Source: an uncultured Muribaculaceae bacterium
Lineage (GTDB): Bacteria > Bacteroidota > Bacteroidia > Bacteroidales > Muribaculaceae
Length of the DNA stretch: 37,876 nucleotides
NCBI GenBank assembly: GCA_910583675.1
Contig: CAJTYH010000028.1
Coordinates: 1 to 37,876 of the forward strand
Direction of reading: 5' to 3'
Positions 25,911 to 33,798 of the stretch are shown in pieces; position 1 is the stretch's first letter; each line of letters starts with the position of its first letter. The translations under genes were made by a program, and so were the position numbers. Below the pieces are notes generated by a model. That model was not told where the DNA came from. It was given only the letters and a program-made list of their open reading frames with translations, and ran no database searches.

Positions 25911-25972
25911 GGCCGTCTGAAACAGACGCCCCTGCAGTTTCACCAGGGATCATCTTGGTTACAACTACAGGG
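25911..25972 (-). terminator. Tandem hairpin after the lipoprotein gene
   Basis: In the minus-strand RNA the first hairpin has arms CCCTGTAGTT (25972-25963) and AACTGCAGGG (25939-25930), with an inner TGGT-type ACCA/TGGT stem. The second, GTCTG-TTT-CAGAC with a flanking C-G pair (25928-25914), is followed by CCTTATTTTAC. The single imperfect pair of the first stem is a G-U wobble in the minus-sense RNA but a C-A mismatch in plus sense, pointing to transcription from the minus strand. Confidence 0.6.
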
Positions 25973-26015
25973 ACGGAGAATGTATTATTGTCAAGTACAA
26001 GCAATCGTATGCCTA

Positions 26016-26879
26016 TCAGTCTATCTCCACAATCAAGAAATTGGAAGTGTTCCAAAAGCGAGCGGGGGCAACTATCTTCAGCACCTTGTTGCCGTTAGGC
26101 ATCTCGACTATCTCATATGAATCCTTTGGCTGGTTGGTGAGCACCTTTGCTTTCTTGGAACGGAGGTCAATGCTGAGCAACGAACGCTTGTCTGCCTGAG
26201 TAAAGTAACTTTGCTCAAAATCCTGTGGCATGATCTTGGTCTTCCTCAGGAACCCGGTCTCAATAAGCTTGTGGTCTTTCAGTTCTTTTTTGCTCCCCAA
26301 CGCGTAATAACATGTGTTAAGTTCATTGGTGAGAGTGGCAGCCTCTTCCTCTACCTGCGATTTGGCAGCATTTACATTAGCCACTTCGGTATTCAGCGAG
26401 TCCACATTCGCGGTAAGGCGCTGTATGTTGATATTAGCATTGGCAAGCTCCGCACGCAAATTCTCAATCGTGCCTTCCTGATCAGCGATCTGCTTTTTCA
26501 GGGTCTGGATGGATTTCTGCATGGTGGAATTGTTTCCAGATGTGTTTTGGAGTTTTTTCTCAAGTTCTTCCAACCTGTCACGGCGCATCTGCAACGTTTG
26601 CTGAATGACAAGCATGTCGTTTCTTATCTGCTGGCGCTTATCACGTGATTCTGCAGAAAGATTACCTGTAGATGAAAGAATGTTTTCCATCTGCTTTATC
26701 TGTGACATACCTTCCGCGACATCATTCATAAGAACCAAAAGACTGTCTTGGTTAGCCAAAGCTATCTTCAAGGAGTCCGCAGTAGTAGGGACACCGACCT
26801 CAGTTTCGGTAACGTTTTTGTTGTGACAGGCTGTAAACGCGAACATGCCGACAGCCATGAATAAAAATACTTTCTTCAT
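26016..26879 (-). CDS. Predicted coiled-coil lipoprotein of unknown function
   Basis: A 287-residue protein with a lipoprotein signal (MKKVFLFMAVGMFAFTAC, lipobox FTAC, lipidated Cys18). Residues about 45-185 are strongly helical with heptad-like spacing and many Gln, Glu, Asn and Lys, predicting a long coiled coil. A compact C-terminal domain from about 190 (YYALGSKKELKDHKLIETGFL to NFLIVEID) is beta-rich. I recognise this arrangement as common in Bacteroidales but know no function. It would be anchored in the inner or outer membrane facing the periplasm. It follows rsmI by 112 bases and ends in the tandem hairpin. Confidence 0.78.
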   Translation of the reverse strand: MKKVFLFMAVGMFAFTACHNKNVTETEVGVPTTADSLKIALANQDSLLVLMNDVAEGMSQIKQMENILSSTGNLSAESRDKRQQIRNDMLVIQQTLQMRRDRLEELEKKLQNTSGNNSTMQKSIQTLKKQIADQEGTIENLRAELANANINIQRLTANVDSLNTEVANVNAAKSQVEEEAATLTNELNTCYYALGSKKELKDHKLIETGFLRKTKIMPQDFEQSYFTQADKRSLLSIDLRSKKAKVLTNQPKDSYEIVEMPNGNKVLKIVAPARFWNTSNFLIVEID

Positions 26880-26991
26880 AACTTAAAAAGTTGATTTCTT
26901 TGTCTGTGGCCGGAGACATCCCTCTACCGACCTGAGCAGATTATTAATTCACAATGTGATTTTATGTTCAACATCCGAAAGACGTGTTTGT

Positions 26992-27732
26992 TCATTGCTT
27001 TTCCATATCCACCACATCCTTATACTTATTCCGGTGAATCTTACGGGCAGACTTGTCGTCACGTTTTCCAGACAGAACAATAACAATCTCTCCCCGGGGA
27101 TTGTTCTGGGTGAAATGTGTTATCAATTCACTCAATGTGCCATTTTCCGTGGCATTGTGGACTTTTGATATTTCACGCGATACAGAAGCCTCCCGGTCTC
27201 CTCCCATTACGTCGGCCAATTCCTGAAGGGTTTTCACAAGTCGCAAAGGGGATTCGTAGAAGATCATCGTGCGTTGTTCAGATGCAAGTTCTGCCAATCT
27301 GGTAGCACGTCCTTTCTTCTGGGGAAGGAATCCTTCAAAAGAAAAACGATCACATGGCAAACCGGAGTTGACCAACGCAGGTACGAACGCCGTAGGCCCG
27401 GGGATAGTTTCTACGGATATTTTTTCACGACGACATTCACGCACAAGCATGAAACCGGGATCAGAGATAGCTGGTGTTCCGGCATCGGATATCAAGGCTA
27501 TGACCTCACCACTTTTCAGGCGATCAATAATTGGCGCTACAGCTGTATGTTCATTGAACTTGTGGTGGGAGATCATGGGAGTGGAGATATTGAAGTGCCG
27601 GGTTATGACACTGCTTGTGCGTGTATCCTCAGCCAAGATCAAAGAACTGTTTTTTAAGATATCTATGCTACGGGGAGCCATGTCCCCCAAATTACCCACC
27701 GGAGTGGGTACTATAAAAAGTTTTCCTGCCAT
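26992..27732 (-). CDS. rsmI: 16S rRNA (cytidine-1402-2'-O)-methyltransferase
   Basis: A 246-residue tetrapyrrole-methylase-fold enzyme. RsmI signatures are the N-terminal LFIVPTPVGNLGDMAPR, LILAEDTRTS near 33-42, and ISDAGTPAISDPGFMLV near 80-97, followed by ETIPGPTAFVPALVNSGLP and FYESPLRL. It 2'-O-methylates C1402 in the decoding centre of 16S rRNA in E. coli. The gene lies 23 bases after the acidic unknown gene on the minus strand. The C-terminus is a basic tail (RKIHRNKYKDVVDMEKQ). Confidence 0.94.
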   Translation of the reverse strand: MAGKLFIVPTPVGNLGDMAPRSIDILKNSSLILAEDTRTSSVITRHFNISTPMISHHKFNEHTAVAPIIDRLKSGEVIALISDAGTPAISDPGFMLVRECRREKISVETIPGPTAFVPALVNSGLPCDRFSFEGFLPQKKGRATRLAELASEQRTMIFYESPLRLVKTLQELADVMGGDREASVSREISKVHNATENGTLSELITHFTQNNPRGEIVIVLSGKRDDKSARKIHRNKYKDVVDMEKQ

Positions 27733-27755
27733 ACAATTGATCCTTTTGCTAAGGC

Positions 27756-28514
27756 CTATACGTGAAAAAAGTTGCTCACAATGGCAATAAATTCTTCCGC
27801 TTCCGGCGATTTAACGTCTATGCCATGTGTCGTCTGGAGATAATCCTCAAGCTCACTAACATTTGTGAAGGACGTTATTTCCTCCAAGGCATCTTTGAAT
27901 TCTATTGATGACCCATGAAACAACGTGCGTTGGAATAGAAAAACGTCATTGAGTGTAAATGCGTTACGCAGTTCACGAGCTGTAAAAATTGGCGTAGGAG
28001 AGCTTATATGAGCAACAGGAATGTTCGCGTCGGCTTCCTCTTCCGAAATGGCAGCATCTGCTATTTCACGATCGTTGGCAACCTCTTCACTTGCTTTATC
28101 CATATTAGCGGATGAGAAACTTTCCAGACTCTCAATGTTCTCATCTTGAGATGTTAGAGTGCCCTCAACGCATATCGCATCCTCCAAGTTCTCAGATAAA
28201 TCAATATTATCCTTGATTTCACTCTCCTTGTCGTCAACCGATACATCATTTGCATCGTCAACCACCTCATCGTATGTCGATCCGCTATAAACATTACCGG
28301 CCATTGTTGCCGGCACACACGAAACGGTATCATCATCCCCACGATGATCATCGCATGTAGAAAGCCTGATGCCGACAGCAAGCTCTGCGAGACGTGCTAT
28401 CTTTTCAGCAGTGTCATTTGACATATTATTTCCAGTGTCCTTTACGGCAAGGAGTTCTTCCGCAATGTCAGCTGTGAGATGGAGCATCTCATCTAAATAC
28501 TCTTCCTGATACAT
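27756..28514 (-). CDS. Acidic protein of unknown function with a conserved Bacteroidales C-terminal region
   Basis: A 252-residue protein in three parts. Residues about 1-55 form helices (MYQEEYLDEMLHLTADIAEE). Residues about 55-165 are a low-complexity, strongly acidic linker rich in Asp, Glu, Ser and Val. Residues about 170-252 form a compact helical region (PIFTARELRNAFTLNDVFLF, RTLFHGSSIEFKDALEEI, EEFIAIVSNFF) that I recognise as recurring in unannotated Bacteroidales proteins. No signal peptide, so cytoplasmic. It lies between dacB (43-base gap) and rsmI (23-base gap) on the same strand. Function unknown. Confidence 0.78.
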   Translation of the reverse strand: MYQEEYLDEMLHLTADIAEELLAVKDTGNNMSNDTAEKIARLAELAVGIRLSTCDDHRGDDDTVSCVPATMAGNVYSGSTYDEVVDDANDVSVDDKESEIKDNIDLSENLEDAICVEGTLTSQDENIESLESFSSANMDKASEEVANDREIADAAISEEEADANIPVAHISSPTPIFTARELRNAFTLNDVFLFQRTLFHGSSIEFKDALEEITSFTNVSELEDYLQTTHGIDVKSPEAEEFIAIVSNFFHV

Positions 28515-28557
28515 TCTGAAAATATAAATAGTTGTATACGTTGTCTTTATTTATTGC

Positions 28558-29787
28558 TTATTTAAATACCCGCAGGAGGTAATCACCAATCGCATTTCGA
28601 ACAGACAGGCTCTTGCAAGTGTAGCCGTTTACCATTATCACCACGGCATGCGTGGGGACACCCATCCCATCCACTTTATACCCCGCATAACAAAGCACAC
28701 CTCTCATGCTTCCACTTTTTAGAAGAAGGTTTCCTGCGAGGGGAGTACCTTTTAGCAGATTCTTTACAGTACCTTCCTCTCCTACTTTTGGAAAAAGGGA
28801 AACATACAAGCCTCCTTTATCACCCAATGTCATAGTCTCAAGCAGATCCGCCATGAACACCGGAGTGACAAGGTTGCTACGCGTAAGACCGCTTCCGTCG
28901 AAGGCTACCACATTGCCACTATCAAGTCCAGCCTCATTAAGAAGTCGAGACTCAATAGAGAGGGCATCGGCCACCGGCCCATCCGGCCTTAATACTCTTA
29001 ACATACTTTCGGCAAAAAGGTTGTTGCTCATTTCCATCATTTCACGCATGATCTGTTTATTCAAAGGTGAAGAATGGGAATATATGCTTTTCATTGGCAT
29101 CTCACCGAAATCCACATCGTTTCCATCAACCAATACATCCCTGTAAGCCAGCTTCTCCTTCAGTTCTGCCTTAAAGCATGCGCCCGGATCTTTCATCGCC
29201 CTATCTCCCGGCAAGGAATTATCTTTGAAATTCAAAGGATACCATCCTGTGCCATATGACCATTTCAGGTCTTCCAGTTCCCATTTCTGACCAGGCCCCT
29301 GCTCAACAATTCCGGTAGAATCAATTTCAATGACTCCTGCAATCTTTTTTATTCCCATTTTATCAACTTTGGACACTATGGAATCCAAAAATCCTTGATG
29401 TTCCGGGAAGCATCGGCTTTCAATTGTCGGATCACCAACGGCCCTTATTATAATATCCCCTATTAGAAGGCTGTCGGATGTCACATTTCCCCTCATTAAT
29501 ACCTCCGTAGTGAAACCGCATTCTTCTTTATCTGCCAGAAGCACTGCAGCTGAAGTGACGCATTTAAGAATACTCGCCGGTGTCATAAGTTTGTCGGAAT
29601 TCCTGGACACCAAATCCTTGCCCGTCTCAAGATCCCTGATGACTATTCCAATATTAGCCGACTTATAACGAGGGAATACAAGAGTAGAGGCGACCGGCAA
29701 GGAATAGGCCGTAGAATAAATCGCCAAACTTACAAACACGATCAATATACGTAACAAGCTACAGGCTTTATTTGAAAACACAATCAT
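28558..29787 (-). CDS. dacB: D-alanyl-D-alanine carboxypeptidase/endopeptidase (PBP4 family, peptidase S13)
   Basis: About 409 residues from the ATG at 29787, which gives a signal peptide (MIVFSNKACSLLRILIVFVS with cleavage near TAYS). The penicillin-binding triad is visible: SxxK as SILK (Ser72, Lys75), SxN as SNN in EMSNNLFAESML, and KSG in LLKSGSMRGV (the KTG box). The protein trims or cleaves peptidoglycan peptides in the periplasm. An ATG nine bases earlier (29796) is also possible; a much longer in-frame start at 30057 is rejected because it overlaps tetR and the promoter region. Its predicted promoter is the left arm of a dyad shared with tetR. Confidence 0.9.
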   Translation of the reverse strand: MIVFSNKACSLLRILIVFVSLAIYSTAYSLPVASTLVFPRYKSANIGIVIRDLETGKDLVSRNSDKLMTPASILKCVTSAAVLLADKEECGFTTEVLMRGNVTSDSLLIGDIIIRAVGDPTIESRCFPEHQGFLDSIVSKVDKMGIKKIAGVIEIDSTGIVEQGPGQKWELEDLKWSYGTGWYPLNFKDNSLPGDRAMKDPGACFKAELKEKLAYRDVLVDGNDVDFGEMPMKSIYSHSSPLNKQIMREMMEMSNNLFAESMLRVLRPDGPVADALSIESRLLNEAGLDSGNVVAFDGSGLTRSNLVTPVFMADLLETMTLGDKGGLYVSLFPKVGEEGTVKNLLKGTPLAGNLLLKSGSMRGVLCYAGYKVDGMGVPTHAVVIMVNGYTCKSLSVRNAIGDYLLRVFK

Positions 29788-29806
29788 TGGAACCATTTTT
29801 TTGTAA

Positions 29807-29920
29807 TGCGAAGTTAGCAAATACTTGTGAGTTAAGCCCTCCCAAGAAGAGTTTTTGTATGTTTTTTTACTCTTTTTGATAGGGTGGAAAGATAATTCGC
29901 AAAAAATTGCTAACTTCGCA
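29807..29920. promoter_or_regulatory. Divergent dacB/tetR control region with a perfect 14-bp inverted repeat
   Basis: TGCGAAGTTAGCAA (29807-29820) and TTGCTAACTTCGCA (29907-29920) are exact reverse complements. Each contains TAACTTCG, one base off the -7 consensus TAnnTTTG, pointing outward to dacB and to tetR. Between them, arms 29837-29852 and 29869-29884 form a second, imperfect 16-bp dyad (14 pairs, one of them a wobble) around a T-rich centre. The arrangement suggests two matched promoters, possibly a common operator. Confidence 0.6.
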
Positions 29921-29985
29921 GGTTGAAAGTCGGCCGCAACAGCCCTCCCATTTTTGAAATCTTTCTTATATAAGTACAAGATCGC

Positions 29986-30600
29986 ATGGTAAGTAAAACT
30001 CGCGAACGATTGATAGAGGTCGCCCGGCAACTCTTCGCCAGAAAAGGTGTGGAACATACCACCATGCTTGACATCGCCAATGCTTCGGAAAAGGGACGAC
30101 GTACACTATATACCTATTTCAAGAACAAACGGGAGATACATCAGGCGGTAATAGAACAGGAAAGTGAACTGCTTGTCGCTCGTGAGCGACAGATACAGGC
30201 AAGCGCATTGAGTGCAACAAGCAAACTCGAGGGGGTCATGCGTACAAGATTTGAAACAATACTCGCACAGCAACCACGAGGAGTAGAACAGTTGTCATTA
30301 AGGCACCTGCTTGACAGCAACCGAGCCGGAAAGGCAAAGAAGCTTGCCGCCCAAAAAGAACTTGACATATTGCAGCACATACTTCGTGAAGGCATTAAAA
30401 GCGGGGAATTCAATCCACAACAAACAGCAAGACTGGCTCCCCTCGTAATCCTGCTTGCGCACGCCATTGACAATCCACTTGCAAAAGAGAACCTGGAGAT
30501 ATTAGGATACTCCGGTGAAACGGCATATGATCGTGTCATATCTTTTCTGATTTCGGCGGTAGCAACAGGAGGCCCAACAGTAGATCACACTTACAGTTAG
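29986..30600 (+). CDS. TetR/AcrR-family transcriptional regulator
   Basis: A 204-residue regulator with the TetR N-terminal DNA-binding domain: RERLIEVARQLFARKGVEHTT, then the helix-turn-helix about 26-46 (MLDIANASEKGRRTLYTYFKNK). The C-terminal ligand domain (about 60-200) is helical and not assignable to a ligand. It lies 41 bases upstream of fabG and is divergent from dacB across a 14-bp dyad. TetR beside fabG suggests control by fatty-acid or envelope status, which is inference. The ATG is the natural start of the domain. Confidence 0.9.
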   Translation: MVSKTRERLIEVARQLFARKGVEHTTMLDIANASEKGRRTLYTYFKNKREIHQAVIEQESELLVARERQIQASALSATSKLEGVMRTRFETILAQQPRGVEQLSLRHLLDSNRAGKAKKLAAQKELDILQHILREGIKSGEFNPQQTARLAPLVILLAHAIDNPLAKENLEILGYSGETAYDRVISFLISAVATGGPTVDHTYS

Positions 30601-30641
30601 AATCAAATAAACAAGACCAACAACTAAAACATAATAAATTC

Positions 30642-31388
30642 ATGAAATTACTTGAAGGAAAAACCGCAGTCGTAACCGGAGCCGCCCGCGGCATCGGAAA
30701 GGAAATTGCTCTTCGTTTTGCCAAGGAAGGCGCCAATATCGCTTTTACCGATCTGGTAATTGACGAAAATGGGAAAAAGACCGAAGAAGAAATTGCCGCA
30801 TTGGGCGTAAAAGTCAAAGGATATGCCTCCAATGCAGCTGATTTCGCACAGACTGAGGAGGTAGTAAAGGAGATACACAAGGATTTCGGCTCAATAGATA
30901 TTCTGGTAAACAATGCCGGCATTACAAAAGACGGCCTGATGATGAGAATGACAGAAGCCCAATGGGATGCCGTCATCGCAGTGAACCTAAAAAGCGCGTT
31001 CAACTTCATTCATGCCACCTTGCCAATAATGCTACGTCAACGCAGTGGATCGATCATCAACATGGCATCGGTCGTCGGGGTACACGGCAATGCCGGCCAA
31101 AGCAATTACGCAGCCTCCAAAGCCGGCTTGATAGCTTTGGCAAAAAGCGTTGCACAGGAAGTGGGAAGCCGCGGAATACGTGCCAATGCGATAGCTCCAG
31201 GATTTATCGAAACGGCCATGACGGCTGCATTGCCAGATGCCGTGCGTGCCGAATGGTGCCAAAAAATTCCCCTGCGTCGCGGAGGAAAGGTGGAAGACAT
31301 CGCCAATGTGGCAACCTTCCTGGCATCAGACATGTCAAGCTATGTCACCGGACAGGTAATCCAAGTGGATGGCGGTATGAACATGTGA
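30642..31388 (+). CDS. fabG: 3-oxoacyl-[acyl-carrier-protein] reductase
   Basis: A 248-residue short-chain dehydrogenase of classical FabG length, reducing beta-ketoacyl-ACP with NADPH in fatty acid elongation. The cofactor motif is TGAARGIG (12-19), the structural NNAG is at 90-93, and the catalytic residues are Ser143, Tyr156 and Lys160 in YAASK. The C-terminus GQVIQVDGGMNM matches FabG closely. It probably shares a transcript with tetR and ends at a strong hairpin 18 bases downstream. Other SDR substrates are possible, but sequence and length favour FabG. Confidence 0.92.
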   Translation: MKLLEGKTAVVTGAARGIGKEIALRFAKEGANIAFTDLVIDENGKKTEEEIAALGVKVKGYASNAADFAQTEEVVKEIHKDFGSIDILVNNAGITKDGLMMRMTEAQWDAVIAVNLKSAFNFIHATLPIMLRQRSGSIINMASVVGVHGNAGQSNYAASKAGLIALAKSVAQEVGSRGIRANAIAPGFIETAMTAALPDAVRAEWCQKIPLRRGGKVEDIANVATFLASDMSSYVTGQVIQVDGGMNM

Positions 31389-31406
31389 TCATAATCAAAA
31401 ATACAT

Positions 31407-31450
31407 CACGGTGCGCGACTCCCAAACAATAGCCTCGCGCACCGTGTTTA
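31407..31450 (+). terminator. Hairpin terminator after fabG
   Basis: CACGGTGCGCGA (31407-31418) pairs perfectly with TCGCGCACCGTG (31435-31446), a 12-bp GC-rich stem with a 16-base loop, followed by TTTATCTT. Confidence 0.8.
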
Positions 31451-31503
31451 TCTTGATGACAGTCATACTGCAACATAAGAGATCGATTTTAAATCCTTAA
31501 TAC

Positions 31504-32109
31504 ATGCTCAATTACAATACGCGTCTCGCCAGGCTGATACTTCCGGAATATGGAAGAAACATACAACGCATGGTAGATCATTGCCTTACCATAGAGGATA
31601 GGGATGAGAGAACCCAATGTGCCTACTCTATTGTCAAGTCCATGGGCAATCTGTTTCCGGAACTTCGTGCCCCGGAAAACGAACACAAACTATGGGATCA
31701 TTTAGCGATAATGTCGGACTTCAGGCTTGACATAGATTTTCCATGCAATGTGATTCAGGCAGCCGACCTGCATACGCAACCCTCTCCCGTAAATTACACT
31801 CAAGGTGGCGTGCGATACCGCCACTATGGACAGTTGACACAACAATTTGTAGACAAAGTGGCGGCAATGGAAGACGGTGATGAACGCAATGAAGCCATCA
31901 TCCTCCTTGCAAACCACATGAAAAAGCAGATGCTGGCAGTAAACACCGACGGTGTCGACGATGCAAAAATCTTTAAGGATCTTGCGGAATTGTCTCACGG
32001 AGCCATACGCCTGAGCCCAAACGAATTGCGTCTGCATGAATTCAAGGAGATGCCACAACAGGCAGTCGGTAAGAAAAAGAAGAAAAAGAACGCAAACTCG
32101 CTTCTGTGA
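31504..32109 (+). CDS. DUF4290 family protein
   Basis: A 201-residue cytoplasmic protein recognised as DUF4290 by its start MLNYNTRLARLILPEYGRNI and the block RDERTQCAYSIVKSMGNLFP; the middle has HYGQLTQQFVDKVAAMEDGDER. The family is confined to Bacteroidota and has no known function. The C-terminus is a Lys-rich tail (GKKKKKKN) that could contact nucleic acid. The stop overlaps the rimM ATG (TGATG). I recall murA sitting between these two genes in many relatives; it is absent here. Confidence 0.86.
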   Translation: MLNYNTRLARLILPEYGRNIQRMVDHCLTIEDRDERTQCAYSIVKSMGNLFPELRAPENEHKLWDHLAIMSDFRLDIDFPCNVIQAADLHTQPSPVNYTQGGVRYRHYGQLTQQFVDKVAAMEDGDERNEAIILLANHMKKQMLAVNTDGVDDAKIFKDLAELSHGAIRLSPNELRLHEFKEMPQQAVGKKKKKKNANSLL

Positions 32110-32633
32110 TGATCACCCCGAAAGATCTTAAAGCCATAGGAAAGACGCTTAAGCCTCATGGAATAAACGGAGAACTTGCCGTAGCGCTTAGCACTGATGT
32201 GGACTTATCTTCACTATCATGTATTGTAATAGAGATTGAAGGAATATATGTGCCTTTCTTTATAAGCAATGTGCGGCCAAAAAGCAATGACACCGACCTG
32301 ATTATTATTGACGGGATCGCTGATGAACGAAGCGCATCCATGTTATGCGGACGAAGTTTCTATGGTTTGAAATCAGATCTTCCTTCTATGGAATCCTCGG
32401 CAGAAGAGGGATTGTATGCCGAAGATCTCATAGGATTCCAAGTTGTCGCAAATAAAAATTTTATAGGAAAAATCAGAACAATCGACGACTCTACGGTCAA
32501 TTGTTTGTTTATAATACAGGGATCCGATGCCAGAGAATATCTCATACCCATCGCAGATGAATTCATTGAGGAAATCGATGTAGACCGGCAACAGATTGAG
32601 TTGACAGTCCCCCCTGAGTTACTTGAACTATGA
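32109..32633 (+). CDS. rimM: Ribosome maturation factor RimM
   Basis: A 174-residue protein that assists 30S head assembly by binding S19. The N-terminal RimM barrel shows LKAIGKTLKPHGINGELAV, and the C-terminal PRC-barrel has LIGFQVVANKNFIGKIRTID and the terminal AREYLIPIADEFIEEIDVD followed by LTVPPELLEL. The ATG at 32109 shares one base with the DUF4290 stop; a GTG three bases earlier is also possible. The overlap indicates translational coupling. Sequence is divergent but the domain order and both signature regions are clear. Confidence 0.9.
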   Translation: MITPKDLKAIGKTLKPHGINGELAVALSTDVDLSSLSCIVIEIEGIYVPFFISNVRPKSNDTDLIIIDGIADERSASMLCGRSFYGLKSDLPSMESSAEEGLYAEDLIGFQVVANKNFIGKIRTIDDSTVNCLFIIQGSDAREYLIPIADEFIEEIDVDRQQIELTVPPELLEL

Positions 32634-32657
32634 TGTTTAATATAGACATTAGCCATT

Positions 32658-32957
32658 ATGGAATTTGATGAACAGAAAGCAGTAGATGCGATCAATGCCA
32701 GACTGACCGCAGCCGGAAGAAGCCCATATGAAACAGATGAGGTTCTCAACGTCATAGACATGATCTGGGATTTCTATGAAGAGAACGGCCTCCTTGACAT
32801 TGATTCTGATCCCGAGGAAGACCCAGATGACATTGAACAGGATGTGATAGATTATGTGAAACGTATGCTCCGGAAAGACAAAGACGCAGACGTGAATCCT
32901 GAGGACGTGGAAATAATGGTGCAGGCAGAGATGGCATACGAAGATTCCATTATCTGA
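32658..32957 (+). CDS. Small acidic protein of unknown function
   Basis: A 99-residue, very acidic, probably all-helical cytoplasmic protein (MEFDEQKAVDAINARLTAAG, then IDMIWDFYEENGLLDID, and an Asp/Glu-rich middle). It looks like an unnamed conserved Bacteroidales family; I know no function. It lies 24 bases after rimM, on the same strand, and is probably in that transcript. No signal peptide or cysteine motif. Confidence 0.72.
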   Translation: MEFDEQKAVDAINARLTAAGRSPYETDEVLNVIDMIWDFYEENGLLDIDSDPEEDPDDIEQDVIDYVKRMLRKDKDADVNPEDVEIMVQAEMAYEDSII

Positions 32958-33012
32958 CAAAGCGAACGCCACCCCAGTAGATACAGGGACTCAACCATTT
33001 ATATTTAAGGTT

Positions 33013-33675
33013 ATGTATCCATTTCTGTCATTAAGAAAATTTTCATGCAATGTTTGGCCGTTGTTCATTGCCATTGCCATGACAACGAACCCAATAGCTC
33101 ATGCACAGAAAAAAGACAACTCGCAGGAACAGTTAGTGGATCTTTCCGAACTAACCCTTGATGAAACCCTGCTTCTTCCTGATGTGCCGGCAAAACAGTC
33201 GGCATACGTTACTGCATATATGAAACGGGAAGCGAAGGCTCTTCAAAAAATGGGTTATAAGGTAGAAACTACCCGACAGGGTGAAGTCGTCATTGCGACC
33301 ATACCGGCAGACTTGCTATTTGCCCCAAACGATACATTGTTGTTACAGTCAGCGCCGGAACAGTTACATCCTTTTTTGCCATATTTCCGTTCACATGGCA
33401 AATTCAAAGTAATTCTGGCAATGCACTCAGATGATACCGGCTCAAACGATTACCTGTATGGCCTGACCGAGAAACGCATTATCGCCCTGTATGACTATTT
33501 CGACAAGCATGCTGCCCAGACGGACATGCTACAAGGTTACCCTATGGCTGACAGCGACCCACTCAAAGACACTCCTAATACAAGCCGCAAAGGACGTCAT
33601 GCAAATCGAAGGCTTGAGATATTCATAGTGCCCGGGCCAATGTTGATAGTTGACGCTAAAAATAAAAAATTGTGA
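33013..33675 (+). CDS. OmpA-like periplasmic protein with a degenerate peptidoglycan-binding domain
   Basis: A 220-residue protein with a signal peptide (MYPFLSLRKFSCNVWPLFIAIAM..., cleavage near AHAQ, residue 32). The C-terminal half (about 100-212) has the shape of an OmpA C-terminal domain: LLFAPNDTLLL at the start, HSDDTGSNDYLYGLTEKRIIALYDYF in the middle, and SRKGRHANRRLEIFIVP at the end, with the NRR-EI motif. There is no beta-barrel, so it is likely soluble in the periplasm or bound to peptidoglycan. It lies 55 bases after the small acidic gene. Binding ability is inferred. Confidence 0.78.
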   Translation: MYPFLSLRKFSCNVWPLFIAIAMTTNPIAHAQKKDNSQEQLVDLSELTLDETLLLPDVPAKQSAYVTAYMKREAKALQKMGYKVETTRQGEVVIATIPADLLFAPNDTLLLQSAPEQLHPFLPYFRSHGKFKVILAMHSDDTGSNDYLYGLTEKRIIALYDYFDKHAAQTDMLQGYPMADSDPLKDTPNTSRKGRHANRRLEIFIVPGPMLIVDAKNKKL

Positions 33676-33687
33676 TTTGACGCAACG

Positions 33688-33719
33688 GTTGTCGGCAGGA
33701 GATTTTTTTCGTATTTTTG
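33688..33719 (+). promoter_or_regulatory. Bacteroidota-type promoter for proS
   Basis: TTG at 33689-33691, a 20-bp spacer, then TATTTTTG at 33712-33719. The predicted leader before proS is about 75 nt. Confidence 0.75.
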
Positions 33720-33798
33720 CAGTCTGAATCATCAACGGGCTACAATCTGAAATGCCCCGAAGAAACCAAAGAATACAACAACGACATTATAATTCGCA

